A DNA stretch of 64,000 nt from contig NZ_ATUD01000003.1 of the NCBI RefSeq assembly GCF_000420025.1, positions 248,001 through 312,000 on the forward strand, in the 5' to 3' direction. A model generated the notes under the pieces. It was not told the DNA's origin and searched no databases. It was given only the letters and a program-made list of their open reading frames with translations. Of the stretch, positions 48,427-57,538 are shown one piece after another. The stretch comes from Patulibacter americanus DSM 16676. Its GTDB lineage: Bacteria; Actinomycetota; Thermoleophilia; Solirubrobacterales; Solirubrobacteraceae. A program made the translations under genes and the position numbers. Position 1 is the stretch's first letter. Each line of letters starts with the position of its first letter.

Positions 48427-49896
48427 GTGGACCTCGACTTCCCGGGCCTGCTCGTCCACGGCACGCTCGCCCTCGACCTCGTCGGCCTGGCCGTCCGCGT
48501 GGCCGCCGTGATCATCGTCCCGGTCAACCGGCGCCCCACGTCGGCGATGGCGTGGCTCATGGCGATCTTCCTCATCCCCTACATCGGGGTGATCGCGTTC
48601 CTGCTCATCGGCAACCCCAAGCTGCCGGAACACCGCCGGCGCAAGCAGCGCGAGGTCAACCGGCAGATCCTCGAGCGCACGAAGGGGATGGACGAGGTGC
48701 CCGAGGACGACCCCGGTCCGGCGTGGCTCGCCCCGGTCGTGCACATGAACCGCCAGCTCGGCGCGATGCCGATCGTCACCGGCAACGAGGCGCACCTCAT
48801 CGAGGGCTACTACGAGACCCTGGCGCAGATGACGGCGGCGGTGCGCGCGGCCCGCGAGTACGTCCACTGCGAGTTCTACATCGTGTCCTCGGACCGGGCG
48901 ACCGCCCCGTTCTTCGCCGCGATGGAGGAGGCCGTGCAGCGCGGGGTCACGGTGCGCGTGCTGTTCGACCACATCGGGTCGCTGCGCGCCCCGCACTACC
49001 GCCGCACGCTCCGGCACCTGCGCCGGATCGGCGTGCAGTTCCGGCCGATGCTGCCCGTGCAGCCCTACCGCGGCCGCTACCAGCGCCCCGACCTGCGCAA
49101 CCACCGCAAGCTGCTCGTCGTCGACGGCGACGTGGCGTTCCTCGGCTCGCTCAACCTCATCGACCGCTCGTACAACAAGCGTTCGAACCGTCGGCGCGGC
49201 CTGCAGTGGCAGGAGCTCATGACCCGGCTCGAGGGTCCGATCGTCGGCGGCGTCAACGCCCTCTTCGTGACGGACTGGTACGCCGAGACGGACGAGACGC
49301 TGGAGGGCGAGATCGACCCCGTCGACCCCCGTCTGGCCACCACCTCGCTGGAGTGCCAGGTCGTCCCGAGCGGCCCGGGCTTCGACCAGGACAACAACCT
49401 CAAGCTCTTCTGCGCGCTGATCTACAACGCGCAGGAGCGCGTGAGCATCACGAGCCCGTACTTCGTCCCGGACGAGTCGCTGCTCGCCGCGGTCACGACG
49501 GCGGCGGAGCGGGGGCTCGACGTCGAGCTGTTCGTGTCCGAGATCGGCGACCAGCCCCTCGTCTTCCACGCCCAGCGCAGCTACTACGAGGCGCTGCTGC
49601 GCGCGGGCGTGCGGATCTGGCAGTACCCCGCCCCGTTCATCCTCCACGCGAAGCACCTGACGGTCGACGCCGACGTCGCGGTGATCGGCTCGAGCAACAT
49701 GGACATGCGCTCCTTCGGCCTGAACATGGAGGTCTCGCTCATGGTCTCCGGGTCCTCGTTCTCCGACGAGATGCGGCTCGTCGAGGACCACTACCGCTCT
49801 CTCAGCACGGAGCTGACGCTCGAGCGCCACCAGGGTCGCAGCGCCGTCTCGAAGGTCGTCGACAACCTCGCGCGGCTGACCTCGGCCCTCCAGTGA
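48427..49896 (+). CDS. cls: Cardiolipin synthase (phospholipase D family)
   Basis: 489 residues from GTG 48427 (a GTG at 48418 would add three). Two N-terminal membrane helices (about 12-30 and 37-58), then two PLD domains: HRKLLVVDGDVAFLGS (about 218) and HAKHLTVDADVAVIGSSNMD (about 408), both HxKx4D. A CEFYIVSSD strand precedes the first. It joins phosphatidylglycerol units into cardiolipin at the membrane. Stands alone after the fab terminator. Confidence 0.92.
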   Translation: MDLDFPGLLVHGTLALDLVGLAVRVAAVIIVPVNRRPTSAMAWLMAIFLIPYIGVIAFLLIGNPKLPEHRRRKQREVNRQILERTKGMDEVPEDDPGPAWLAPVVHMNRQLGAMPIVTGNEAHLIEGYYETLAQMTAAVRAAREYVHCEFYIVSSDRATAPFFAAMEEAVQRGVTVRVLFDHIGSLRAPHYRRTLRHLRRIGVQFRPMLPVQPYRGRYQRPDLRNHRKLLVVDGDVAFLGSLNLIDRSYNKRSNRRRGLQWQELMTRLEGPIVGGVNALFVTDWYAETDETLEGEIDPVDPRLATTSLECQVVPSGPGFDQDNNLKLFCALIYNAQERVSITSPYFVPDESLLAAVTTAAERGLDVELFVSEIGDQPLVFHAQRSYYEALLRAGVRIWQYPAPFILHAKHLTVDADVAVIGSSNMDMRSFGLNMEVSLMVSGSSFSDEMRLVEDHYRSLSTELTLERHQGRSAVSKVVDNLARLTSALQ

Positions 49897-49933
49897 GCGG
49901 CCGCCGCGCCGGGTGACCGCCCGCGACCCCGGG

Positions 49934-49939
49934 TAGGGT
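49934..49939 (+). promoter_or_regulatory. -10 element of the SRAP gene
   Basis: TAGGGT ends 8 nt before the ATG (49948); leaderless start predicted, as no Shine-Dalgarno is present. Confidence 0.4.
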
Positions 49940-49947
49940 TCTCGGCC

Positions 49948-50721
49948 ATGTGCGGGCGCTACACGATCGGATCGAGCACCCCGGGCGAGTTCGACGCGCG
50001 CTTCGGCGGCCAGGTCGACGTGAGCGCGCTGCACCGCTACAACGTCGCGCCGACCCAGCCCGTGCCCGTCGTCTCGGGCGGCCCCGACCTCGGCGAGCGC
50101 ACGACGCGTGACGCCCACTGGGGACTGCTGGCGCCGTGGGCGTCGACGCGCAAGGAGAAGCTCAAGCCGATCAACGCACGCGCCGAGTCGCTGACGGAGA
50201 AGAAGCTCTTCGCCCCGCTCCTGGCCGAGGCGACCCACCGCGTCCTCGTGCTCGCCGACGGCTGGTACGAGTGGCTGCGGCCCGAGGACCCCAAGGGCGC
50301 CCGCGTGCCGTTCCACCACGTCGTCGACGGCGGTGGCCCCTTCGCCTTCGCGGGGCTTGCGCGCACCGTGAAGGTCCGCGAGGAGGAGGGGGCCGAGCGC
50401 AGCCCCCTCCTGACGATGGCGATCGTCACCTGCGCCGCCAACGGCCCCGCGGGGCGCATCCACGACCGCATGCCCGCGGTCCTCGGCGGGCCGGAGGAGG
50501 AGGCCGCGTGGCTCTCGCCGGCCGTCGACGCCCAGGAGGCCGCGACCCTCCTGCGCCCCCTCGACGACGGCCGCGTGACCGTCCGCCCCGCCAACCCGCT
50601 CGTCAACAACGTGCGCTCCGCCGACGGCCCCTGGCTCCTGGACCCCGACGCCACGCGGGACGCGGACGACGACGAGGCGGACGGCCAGACCGCTCTCCGC
50701 CTCGGGGACCCGGGTGCCTGA
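49948..50721 (+). CDS. SOS-response-associated peptidase family protein (YedK/HMCES)
   Basis: 257 residues. Catalytic Cys2 is exposed after Met removal (MCGRYT), with Asn76 (NARAE), Glu108 (GWYEWL) and His172 (RIHDRMP). These proteins form a thiazolidine cross-link to abasic sites in single-stranded DNA and protect them. The C-terminal acidic tail (about 235-257) is extra. It overlaps the adenylate cyclase gene by 8 bases. Confidence 0.93.
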   Translation: MCGRYTIGSSTPGEFDARFGGQVDVSALHRYNVAPTQPVPVVSGGPDLGERTTRDAHWGLLAPWASTRKEKLKPINARAESLTEKKLFAPLLAEATHRVLVLADGWYEWLRPEDPKGARVPFHHVVDGGGPFAFAGLARTVKVREEEGAERSPLLTMAIVTCAANGPAGRIHDRMPAVLGGPEEEAAWLSPAVDAQEAATLLRPLDDGRVTVRPANPLVNNVRSADGPWLLDPDATRDADDDEADGQTALRLGDPGA

Positions 50722-52312
50722 CGCGCTCCGCGGCCGCACGTCGCGGCGGCTGCGGTGGATGACGAAGACCCTCCGCGAGGTCTTCGCGAGCCCGCGCTTC
50801 ATCGTGCGGCTCATGCACGCGGTGCTCGTCCTCGTGCTGCTGGTCGCCAACTTCGTGGCGGCCGGGATCACGATGCTGCTCGTCGTCTTCGTCGTGCCGG
50901 GCCGGGCCACGGAGGCGGCCCGCGAGGCGCTGGGCGACAACGCGTGGTTCCTCCTCGTCTTCCTCGGGGTCGTGATCCCGTGGGTGCTGGTCTGGTCCTG
51001 GCGCGCCGCGCGCTCCGTGACCCGCTGGATCGGGGCGGACCGCGACCCGCACGAGCGCGAGATCCGCCAGCTCCTGCGCGCCCCGGTGCGGGTGCTCGTG
51101 ATGCTCGGCGGCGCCTGGACGGTCGCGGCGATCCTCTTCACCCTCTTCAACGTCTGGCAGTCGGACGCGGGCGGCTCCGTCACCGCGCTGCTCGCCCTGC
51201 GCGTCTACCTCGTCACCCAGCTCACGGGCCTGACGATGGCGGCGTTCGGCTACCTCGTGACGGAGCGGCTCCTGCGTCCGGTCGCCGCGATCGCCCTCCA
51301 GCAGGGGGGCCTGGACCACAGCGTCCTCCCGGGCATCACCCGCCGCCAGCTCCTGGGCTGGGCGACCGCGACGGGCTCGCCGGTCCTCGGCCTGGTGATC
51401 ATCGGCATCCTCGCGACGATCGATCGCCAGGGCGTCACGACGGAGCGGCTGGCGCTCGCGATGATCGTCCTGGGCTCCGTCGCGCTGGTCTTCGGCATGG
51501 CCGTCGAGCTGCTGGCCGCCCGGGCGGTCGCCGACCCCGTCCGGACGGTGCGCGCGGGCATGACCGACGTCCGCCGGGGCCGCCTGGACGTGCGGATCCC
51601 GGTCTACGACGCCAGCGACCTCGGTCGCCTGCAGGACGGCTTCAACCGCATGGCCGCCGACCTCCAGGACCGCGCGCGGCTGCGCGACCTGTTCGGCCGG
51701 CACGTGGGGGAGGACGTCGCCCGCGCGGCGCTCCAGCAGGAGGTCCGCCTGGGCGGGGAGGAGCGCGAGGTCTGCGCGCTCTTCGTCGACATCGTCGGCT
51801 CCACCACCCTCGCGGCCGAGCGCGGCCCGGACGAGGTCGTCGGCCTGCTCAACCGCTTCTTCGCCGTCGTCGTCGAGACCGTCGCCGACCACGGCGGGTG
51901 GGTGAACAAGTTCCAGGGCGACGCGGCGCTCGTCGTCTTCGGCGCCCCCGTCGACCAGCCCGACGCACCGGACCGCGCGCTGCACGCCGCGCGCGTGCTC
52001 GGCCGTCGGCTGTGCACCGAGGTGCCGGAGCTGCAGGCGGGCATCGGGGTCTCCGGCGGCGTCGCGGTGGCGGGCTACATCGGCTCGCAGCAGCGGCTGG
52101 AGTACACGGTGATCGGCGACCCGATCAACGAGGCCGCCCGCCTGACCGAGGTGGCGAAGGACCTCGACGGCATGGTCGCCGTCGCGGGGCGGCTCGTTCA
52201 GCAGGCCTCCGCCGAGGAGCGCGCCCGCTGGAGCCACGACCACCACGAGACGCTGCGTGGTCGTACGGCGTCCACCGACGTCATGGTGCCCACCGCCGCC
52301 GACGACGGGTGA
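50714..52312 (+). CDS. Membrane class III adenylate/guanylate cyclase, six helices-HAMP-cyclase
   Basis: 532 residues from GTG. Six predicted helices (about 30-280), a HAMP segment (about 278-335, ending FNRMAADLQDR) and a cyclase catalytic domain (about 350-510). Metal Asp residues are in FVDIVGST and FQGDAALVVF, with Lys in VNKFQGD; GDPINEAARL supplies the Asp/Asn-Arg parts. The complete site predicts an active enzyme, adenylate-specific by the Lys/Asp pair. Layout like mycobacterial Rv3645/Rv1318c. Confidence 0.9.
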   Translation: MPDALRGRTSRRLRWMTKTLREVFASPRFIVRLMHAVLVLVLLVANFVAAGITMLLVVFVVPGRATEAAREALGDNAWFLLVFLGVVIPWVLVWSWRAARSVTRWIGADRDPHEREIRQLLRAPVRVLVMLGGAWTVAAILFTLFNVWQSDAGGSVTALLALRVYLVTQLTGLTMAAFGYLVTERLLRPVAAIALQQGGLDHSVLPGITRRQLLGWATATGSPVLGLVIIGILATIDRQGVTTERLALAMIVLGSVALVFGMAVELLAARAVADPVRTVRAGMTDVRRGRLDVRIPVYDASDLGRLQDGFNRMAADLQDRARLRDLFGRHVGEDVARAALQQEVRLGGEEREVCALFVDIVGSTTLAAERGPDEVVGLLNRFFAVVVETVADHGGWVNKFQGDAALVVFGAPVDQPDAPDRALHAARVLGRRLCTEVPELQAGIGVSGGVAVAGYIGSQQRLEYTVIGDPINEAARLTEVAKDLDGMVAVAGRLVQQASAEERARWSHDHHETLRGRTASTDVMVPTAADDG

Positions 52313-52399
52313 CCCCGGCCCGCCCGCCGCTGCTCCGGCGGGCGCAACCCGTGCCTGACGTGCTGTCCCGGCGGCGGACGCGTGCGCTCCCCGCCCCGT

Positions 52400-52405
52400 T
52401 AGTGT
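52400..52405 (+). promoter_or_regulatory. -10 element of the ATP-grasp/alpha-E/transglutaminase operon
   Basis: TAGTGT ends 8 nt before the ATG at 52414; leaderless start predicted. Confidence 0.4.
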
Positions 52406-52413
52406 CGTGCCCG

Positions 52414-54045
52414 ATGACGGGCGCACCAGAGCCGTACCACGGACCCGAAGGCGTCTACGACGAGGCCGTCACGGCCTCGGGCGCGCCCCGGGACCACGTC
52501 GAGCGCCTGATGGGTGCGGTGAGCGCCCTGCAACCGGATCAGCTCGCCGCGCTCGGCCGCCGCCGCGACCGGAACTTCATCCAGGCCGGCATCACGTTCG
52601 ACACGATCGGCCCGGACGGCCAGGCGGTCGACCGGCCGTTCCCGCTCGATCTCGTCCCGCGCGTGATCGACGCCGACGAGTGGTCGATCATCAAGCGCGG
52701 GCTCGCCCAGCGCATCCGCGCGCTGAACCAGTTCATCGACGACGTCTACCACGGGCGCGAGATCGTCCGGGCGGGCCTGATCCCGTGGCGGCTCGTCGTC
52801 TCACGCTCGCACTTCGCCCGCCAGGTCGACGGCGTGCGGCCCCCCGGCGGCGTCTACACCCACATCGCGGGCCTCGACCTCGTCCGCGACTCCGACGGCA
52901 CCTGGCGCGTGCTCGAGGACAACGTCCGGACGCCGTCGGGCATCTCCTACGTCCTGGCCAACCGCCAGGCGATGACGCGCCTGGCCCCGCGGCTCTTCTC
53001 GGGCTACCGCGTGCGCCCCGTCGACCACTACCCGCAGGTGCTGCTCGAGGCCCTGCGCGCGGTGGCCCCGGCGGACGAGGGCGAGGCCACCGTGGTCGTC
53101 TGGACCCCGGGCCCGCTGAACCCCGCGTACTTCGAGCACGCGTTCCTCGCGCACCAGATGGGCGTCGAGCTCGTGCAGGCCTCGGACCTCGTCGTGCGTG
53201 GGGACGTCTGCTACATGCGGACGACCCGCGGGCTCGAGCGCGTCCACGCGATCTACCGCCGGCTCGACGACGAGTTCTGCGACCCCCTCGACTTCCGCCC
53301 GGACTCCGTCATCGGCGTCCCGGGCCTGCTGCGCGCCTACCGCGCCGGCACCGTCGCGGTGGCCAACGCGTTCGGCACGGGCGTCGCGGACGACAAGGCG
53401 ATCTACCCCTACGTGCCGGACATGATCCGCTTCTACCTGGGCGAGGAGCCGATCCTGCAGAACGTGCCGACCTACCGCCTCGATCGCCCCGAGGAGCTCG
53501 AGCACGTCATGGGCCGCCTGGACGAGCTCGTGGTCAAGCCGACGAGCGAGTCTGGCGGCAAGGGCGTCGTCATCGGCCCGCACGCCACGAAGGCCGAGCT
53601 CGACCAGCTGCGCAAGGACGTCCTGGCCAACCCGGCGAAGTGGATCGGCCAGGAGGTCGTGAAGCTCTCCACGGTCCCGACCGTCCAGGACGACGGCCGG
53701 CTCTCGCCCCGCCACGTCGACCTGCGGCCCTTCGCGGTCTTCGGCGAGACGATCCGCGTGATCCCGGGCGGCCTGACCCGCGTGGCGATGACGCCGGGCT
53801 CCATGCTCGTCAACTCCTCCATGGGCGGCGGTTCCAAGGACACCTGGGTGCTCGAGGGCGACGGCCCGAAGCCGGACCCGGAGGCCGCCGACCAGCCCGC
53901 GCAGGGCGAGCGGCTCCTGCCGTCCCTCCCCGAGGTCCGGTGGGACTCCGCCTGGGTCGGCCAGTCGCAACAGCAGCAGCAGGGGTCGGCCCCGGGGGAA
54001 TCGGCCCCGCCCACCCGGGACATCACCGCAGGAGAGGACGCCTGA
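52414..54045 (+). CDS. Circularly permuted ATP-grasp protein
   Basis: 543 residues, the circularly permuted ATP-grasp type 2 family (formerly DUF404/407). Motifs: RRRDRNFIQAGITFD near 50, HIAGLDLVRDSDG and LEDNVRTPSGISY near 150-185, NAFGTGVADDKAIYPYVP near 320, KPTSESGGKGV (nucleotide-binding Lys and Gly-rich loop, near 378), and SSMGGGSKDTWVL near 470. It probably forms an amide bond with ATP. The Gln/Pro tail is disordered. Encoded just upstream of alpha-E and transglutaminase genes, with which it forms a conserved triad. Confidence 0.9.
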   Translation: MTGAPEPYHGPEGVYDEAVTASGAPRDHVERLMGAVSALQPDQLAALGRRRDRNFIQAGITFDTIGPDGQAVDRPFPLDLVPRVIDADEWSIIKRGLAQRIRALNQFIDDVYHGREIVRAGLIPWRLVVSRSHFARQVDGVRPPGGVYTHIAGLDLVRDSDGTWRVLEDNVRTPSGISYVLANRQAMTRLAPRLFSGYRVRPVDHYPQVLLEALRAVAPADEGEATVVVWTPGPLNPAYFEHAFLAHQMGVELVQASDLVVRGDVCYMRTTRGLERVHAIYRRLDDEFCDPLDFRPDSVIGVPGLLRAYRAGTVAVANAFGTGVADDKAIYPYVPDMIRFYLGEEPILQNVPTYRLDRPEELEHVMGRLDELVVKPTSESGGKGVVIGPHATKAELDQLRKDVLANPAKWIGQEVVKLSTVPTVQDDGRLSPRHVDLRPFAVFGETIRVIPGGLTRVAMTPGSMLVNSSMGGGSKDTWVLEGDGPKPDPEAADQPAQGERLLPSLPEVRWDSAWVGQSQQQQQGSAPGESAPPTRDITAGEDA

Positions 54046-55004
54046 TGCTCGCCCGCATCGGTCACGAGCTGTTCTGGCTCGGCCGCTACGTCTCCCGCGC
54101 GGAGCACACCGCCCGCATGCTCGAGGGCGTCTTCGCCGCCGACCTCCAGGGCCGGCCCGACGACCCCGTCGGCGTCAACCTCTCCTGGGGGCCCGTGATG
54201 GCGATCATGGGGGCCGACTGGGACGGCCGCCGGGTCGAGGCCGGCGACGCGCTGCAGCGGCTCATGCTCGAGCCGGGTCAGGACGCCTCCGTCGTCGCCT
54301 GCGTCCGTCGCGCCCGCGAGGCCGCCCGCAACCTGCGCGACGTCGTGCCGCAGGACATGTGGGAGGCGATCAACACCCTCTCCCTCGAGCTGCTCTCCGT
54401 CACGCCCGACGGGCTGCTGCACGACCCGTCCGTGGCGTTCCGCGCCGTGCGCGAGCGCTGCACCCTCTTCTGGGGGCTCGTGGGCCGCACCATGCTGCGC
54501 GACGAGGCGAGTGCGTTCCTCGCGGCCGGCGAGCGGCTCGAGGGCGCCAGCGTCCTGCTGCGCATGCTCCGGGTCGTCCTGCCCGCGGGCGTGGGACTCG
54601 GGGACGACGGCGAGAGCGACGGCCAGGCCCACGCGCTCCTGCGCGCGGTGGGCGGCGAGCAGGCGTTCCGCCGCGCGGCGGCCGGCCCGCCGGACACCCC
54701 GCACGTAGCGCGGTTCCTGCTCTTCGAGCGGGACTACCCCAACGCCATCGCCGCCCACGTCTCCGCCGTGCACGAGGCGATCTGCCAGGCCGACGTCGCG
54801 TCCCGCTCCAGCCCGCCGGTCCTGCGCCTGTCGCGCCTGGCCGCGGACCTCGACTTCCACCGCCGCAGCCTGGCCTTCGCCGACCGCAACGTGCTGGTGG
54901 AGCAGGCGGCCGTCGTCCAGAGCGAGCTCGACGCGGTCGACCGCGACATCTCCGAGCGCTACTTCGCCGGCGCCCTCCGACCCACCGCCTTCAGCGTCGC
55001 CTAG
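54045..55004 (+). CDS. Alpha-E domain protein (DUF403)
   Basis: 319 residues, all-helical, beginning MLARIGHELFWLGRYVSRAEHTARMLEG, the family hallmark with ER/RAEHTAR replaced by SRAEHTAR. VRRAREAARNLRDVVPQDMWEAIN near 88-110 and VARFLLFERDYPNAIA near 225 are also typical. It overlaps the ATP-grasp gene by one base (TGATG), with GGAGAGG upstream. Presumed partner of the ligase; role unknown. Confidence 0.9.
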   Translation: MLARIGHELFWLGRYVSRAEHTARMLEGVFAADLQGRPDDPVGVNLSWGPVMAIMGADWDGRRVEAGDALQRLMLEPGQDASVVACVRRAREAARNLRDVVPQDMWEAINTLSLELLSVTPDGLLHDPSVAFRAVRERCTLFWGLVGRTMLRDEASAFLAAGERLEGASVLLRMLRVVLPAGVGLGDDGESDGQAHALLRAVGGEQAFRRAAAGPPDTPHVARFLLFERDYPNAIAAHVSAVHEAICQADVASRSSPPVLRLSRLAADLDFHRRSLAFADRNVLVEQAAVVQSELDAVDRDISERYFAGALRPTAFSVA

Positions 55005-55033
55005 CGCGACGTCCCCGCGATCCCACTGAGACC

Positions 55034-55909
55034 GTGCACTTCGGCATCGACTACGTCACCCAGTACCGCTACGACGGCGAGGTGATCGACAACCTCAACG
55101 CGCTCCGCGCCCGTCCGGCGACGACCCCCACCCAGCGCTGCGACGAGTTCCACGTGCGCACGGAGCCGGAGACCCGGCTGCACCGCTACGTGGACTACTT
55201 CGGCGCGGAGGTCGTGGAGTTCGGCATCGACCGTCCGCACGACCACCTCGCGATCGAGGTGCGGGCGCGCGTCACCACCAGCGCGCCCGACGACCCGCCC
55301 GAGGCCCCGTGGGAGGCCCTGACGACCCCGGCGTACGAGATCGCCGCCGGCGAGTTCGTGCTGCCCACCGGCCTCGAGCCCAAGCCGGAGCGGATCCGCG
55401 AGCTCGTCGAGACGACCCGTGCCACCTCGCCGCTGGCGACGGTCCGCCTGATGAGCGAGCTCCTGCGCGACCGCTTCGTCTACGACACGGAGACGACGTT
55501 CGTCGGCTCGACGATCGACGACCTGCTCGACCAGGGGGGCGGGGTCTGCCAGGACTTCGCCCACCTGGCGACGGTCCTCCTGCGTGCCCACGGGATCGCC
55601 GCCCGGTACGTGTCGGGCTACCTGTGGGCGTCTTCGGCGGACGGCGGGGACGACTCCATGGAGGTCGCGACCCACGCGTGGGTCGAGGCGCTGCTCCCGG
55701 GCGCGGCGGGACGGGCCGAGCCCGTGTGGGTCGGCGCGGATCCCACGAACGGCGTCCTGGCGGGGGAGACCCACGTCAAGATCGGCCACGGCCGCTTCTA
55801 CCAGGACGTCCCGCCCGTGCGCGGCGTCTACCGGGGGCAGGCGCGCGCCGAGCCCGAGGTCCGTGTCACGATGACGCGGCTGGATCCGCAGGCCAGCCCG
55901 CGCGCCTGA
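55034..55909 (+). CDS. Transglutaminase-like cysteine protease-fold protein
   Basis: 291 residues from GTG. N-terminal Bact_transglu_N beta domain (about 2-85) and transglutaminase core (about 120-245) with the triad Cys172 (GGVCQDFAHL), His214 (VATHAWVE) and Asp236 (GADPTNG). Cytoplasmic; no signal. Probably hydrolyses or transfers amide bonds made by the ATP-grasp partner. 29 nt after the alpha-E gene. Confidence 0.92.
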   Translation: MHFGIDYVTQYRYDGEVIDNLNALRARPATTPTQRCDEFHVRTEPETRLHRYVDYFGAEVVEFGIDRPHDHLAIEVRARVTTSAPDDPPEAPWEALTTPAYEIAAGEFVLPTGLEPKPERIRELVETTRATSPLATVRLMSELLRDRFVYDTETTFVGSTIDDLLDQGGGVCQDFAHLATVLLRAHGIAARYVSGYLWASSADGGDDSMEVATHAWVEALLPGAAGRAEPVWVGADPTNGVLAGETHVKIGHGRFYQDVPPVRGVYRGQARAEPEVRVTMTRLDPQASPRA

Positions 55910-55921
55910 GCGGGCCGAGAC

Positions 55922-55940
55922 CCCGGCGCGAGGCGCCGGG
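55922..55940 (+). terminator. Hairpin terminator of the triad
   Basis: Perfect 8-bp stem (55922-55929 with 55933-55940), 3-nt loop, 12 nt after the transglutaminase stop and just before the rpmG promoter. Confidence 0.7.
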
Positions 55941-55963
55941 CGACGGTGGGGAGGCGCTTGCGC

Positions 55964-56065
55964 TATTCTCCCCCGCCGGACCTGCCTCGTGTAGGTCCGT
56001 TTCGTCCGGTCCTCCGCAAGGGCCGGGGCCGAAGACCTTTTACCGCATCGCGTACGGGAGCCCAG
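55964..56065 (+). promoter_or_regulatory. Promoter and structured leader of the rpmG-secE-nusG block
   Basis: TATTCT (55964-55969) is a strong -10. The ~90-nt leader contains a perfect 7-bp hairpin CGGACCT/AGGTCCG (55977-55983 with 55993-55999) and a second GC stem near 56006-56026, followed by TTTT. Such leaders can be growth-rate controlled; mechanism unproven. Confidence 0.5.
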
Positions 56066-56230
56066 ATGGCCCGCGGAGATGTTCGTGTCGCAGCAACCCT
56101 CGCATGCGAGGTGTGCAAGCGCCGCAACTACCAGACCAAGAAGAACAAGCGCAACACGCCCGACCGGCTGACCATCAGCAAGTACTGCCGTTGGTGCCGA
56201 CAGCACACGTCCCACAAGGAGACGCGGTAG
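56066..56230 (+). CDS. rpmG: 50S ribosomal protein L33, zinc form
   Basis: 54 residues. Two CxxC pairs (Cys14/Cys17 and Cys41/Cys44) mark the zinc-binding form. GGGAG precedes the ATG. The longer frame from 55946 is rejected since only the last 54 residues are L33. It lies before secE, as in many actinobacteria. Confidence 0.96.
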   Translation: MARGDVRVAATLACEVCKRRNYQTKKNKRNTPDRLTISKYCRWCRQHTSHKETR

Positions 56231-56265
56231 GGCGCTGACCGCTCGACTCGCACGAGACACGCCCT

Positions 56266-56565
56266 ATGGCAACTGAGGAACACGACAACGAGCGCCCGCG
56301 CCTGACCGCATCCCCTGCTGGGGCCGGTTCCGGTGGCGGCTCCACGTCGGACGAGCGGGCTGTACAGCCCACGTCCGGTGGCGGCATCCGCCGTCTCCCC
56401 GGGTTCTTTCGCGCCTCCTGGGCCGAACTGCAGCGCGTCCGCTGGCCGGACCGCACGCAGGTCGCCCAGGGCACCGGCGTGGTCATCGTGTTCGTGCTGC
56501 TCGCCGGGGCGTTCCTCGGCGGGGTGGACGCTGTTGCGTCCCAGCTCGTCGAGCTCGTCATCTAG
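56266..56565 (+). CDS. secE: Preprotein translocase subunit SecE
   Basis: 99 residues. A polar Gly/Ser-rich first half (unusually long, about 1-45), the conserved amphipathic RASWAELQRVRWPDRTQV (about 48-66) and one membrane helix (about 69-95). Essential part of SecYEG. Confidence 0.95.
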   Translation: MATEEHDNERPRLTASPAGAGSGGGSTSDERAVQPTSGGGIRRLPGFFRASWAELQRVRWPDRTQVAQGTGVVIVFVLLAGAFLGGVDAVASQLVELVI

Positions 56566-56586
56566 CTCCCTCCGCAACGGATTTCC

Positions 56587-57111
56587 ATGTATCGCTGGTA
56601 CGTCGTCAACACCTTCTCCGGCCACGAGGCCAAGGTGAAGCAGAAGCTCGAGCACCGCCTGGTGACTCTCGGGCAGCGGCGTGCCGTGCGCCAGATCGTG
56701 GTGCCGACGGAGTCGGTCACCGAGGTCAAGGACAACGTGAAGGTCACGTCCGAGAAGCGGACGATGCCGGGCTACGTGCTCGTGCAGATGGACCTCAACG
56801 ACGATTCGTGGCAGCTCGTCAAGGGCACGCCCGGCGTCACGGGGTTCGTGGGGGCCGGCGACGAGCCGATCCCGCTCACCCAGGAGGAGATCGACCGTCT
56901 CCTCAAGCGCGCCCAGACGCCCACCAAGGCACAGGCGCGCGCACAGTTCACCGTCGGCGAATCCGTCAAGGTCGTCGCCGGCCCGCTTTCCGACTTCTCG
57001 GGGGAGATCGCAGAGGTCTCCCCGGACGCCGGCAAGCTCAAGGTTCTTGTGTCCATCTTCGGCCGGGAGACCCCGGTCGAGGTGGGCTTCGATCAAGTGA
57101 AGAAGATCTGA
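56587..57111 (+). CDS. nusG: Transcription antitermination factor NusG
   Basis: 174 residues: NGN domain (about 1-110, starting [18 protein letters not shown]) and C-terminal KOW domain (about 122-174: [21 protein letters not shown]). The insert between them is short. Couples RNA polymerase to ribosomes or Rho. Located 21 nt after secE and one base before rplK's ATG. Confidence 0.97.
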   Translation: MYRWYVVNTFSGHEAKVKQKLEHRLVTLGQRRAVRQIVVPTESVTEVKDNVKVTSEKRTMPGYVLVQMDLNDDSWQLVKGTPGVTGFVGAGDEPIPLTQEEIDRLLKRAQTPTKAQARAQFTVGESVKVVAGPLSDFSGEIAEVSPDAGKLKVLVSIFGRETPVEVGFDQVKKI

Positions 57112-57112
57112 G

Positions 57113-57538
57113 ATGGCGAAGAAAGTTCTCACCCAGATCAAGCTGCAGGCCGTAGGCGGCCAGGCCTCTCCGGCCCCGCCGGTCGGTCCCGCGCTTGGTC
57201 AGCACGGCCTCAACATCATGGAGTTCTGCAAGGCGTTCAACGCCGCTACGCAGCAGGACGCCGGCACGATCATCCCCGTGGTGATCACGGTCTTCGAGGA
57301 CCGGACGTTCACGTTCGTCACGAAGAACCCGCCGGCGGCCATCCTGATCAAGCAGGCGATGAACCTGCAGAAGGGGTCGGGGGAGCCGCACATCAACAAG
57401 GTCGGCACCCTGACGGCTGATCAGCTCCAGCAGATCGCCGAGAAGAAGATGGCGGATCTGAACGCCAACGACATCGACGCCGCGAAGAAGATCATCGCCG
57501 GCACCGCCCGTTCCATGGGCGTGGAGGTAGAGGCCTGA
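57113..57538 (+). CDS. rplK: 50S ribosomal protein L11
   Basis: 141 residues with the N-terminal [26 protein letters not shown] and C-terminal [10 protein letters not shown] hallmark. Thiostrepton-site protein. The last base of its stop codon (57538) is the first base of rplA's start. Confidence 0.98.
   Translation: MAKKVLTQIKLQAVGGQASPAPPVGPALGQHGLNIMEFCKAFNAATQQDAGTIIPVVITVFEDRTFTFVTKNPPAAILIKQAMNLQKGSGEPHINKVGTLTADQLQQIAEKKMADLNANDIDAAKKIIAGTARSMGVEVEA

Noticed and set aside
45694..51183. 1829-residue minus-strand open frame
   Set aside because: It spans six well-recognised plus-strand genes (fabF to adenylate cyclase) and has no domain-like sequence.
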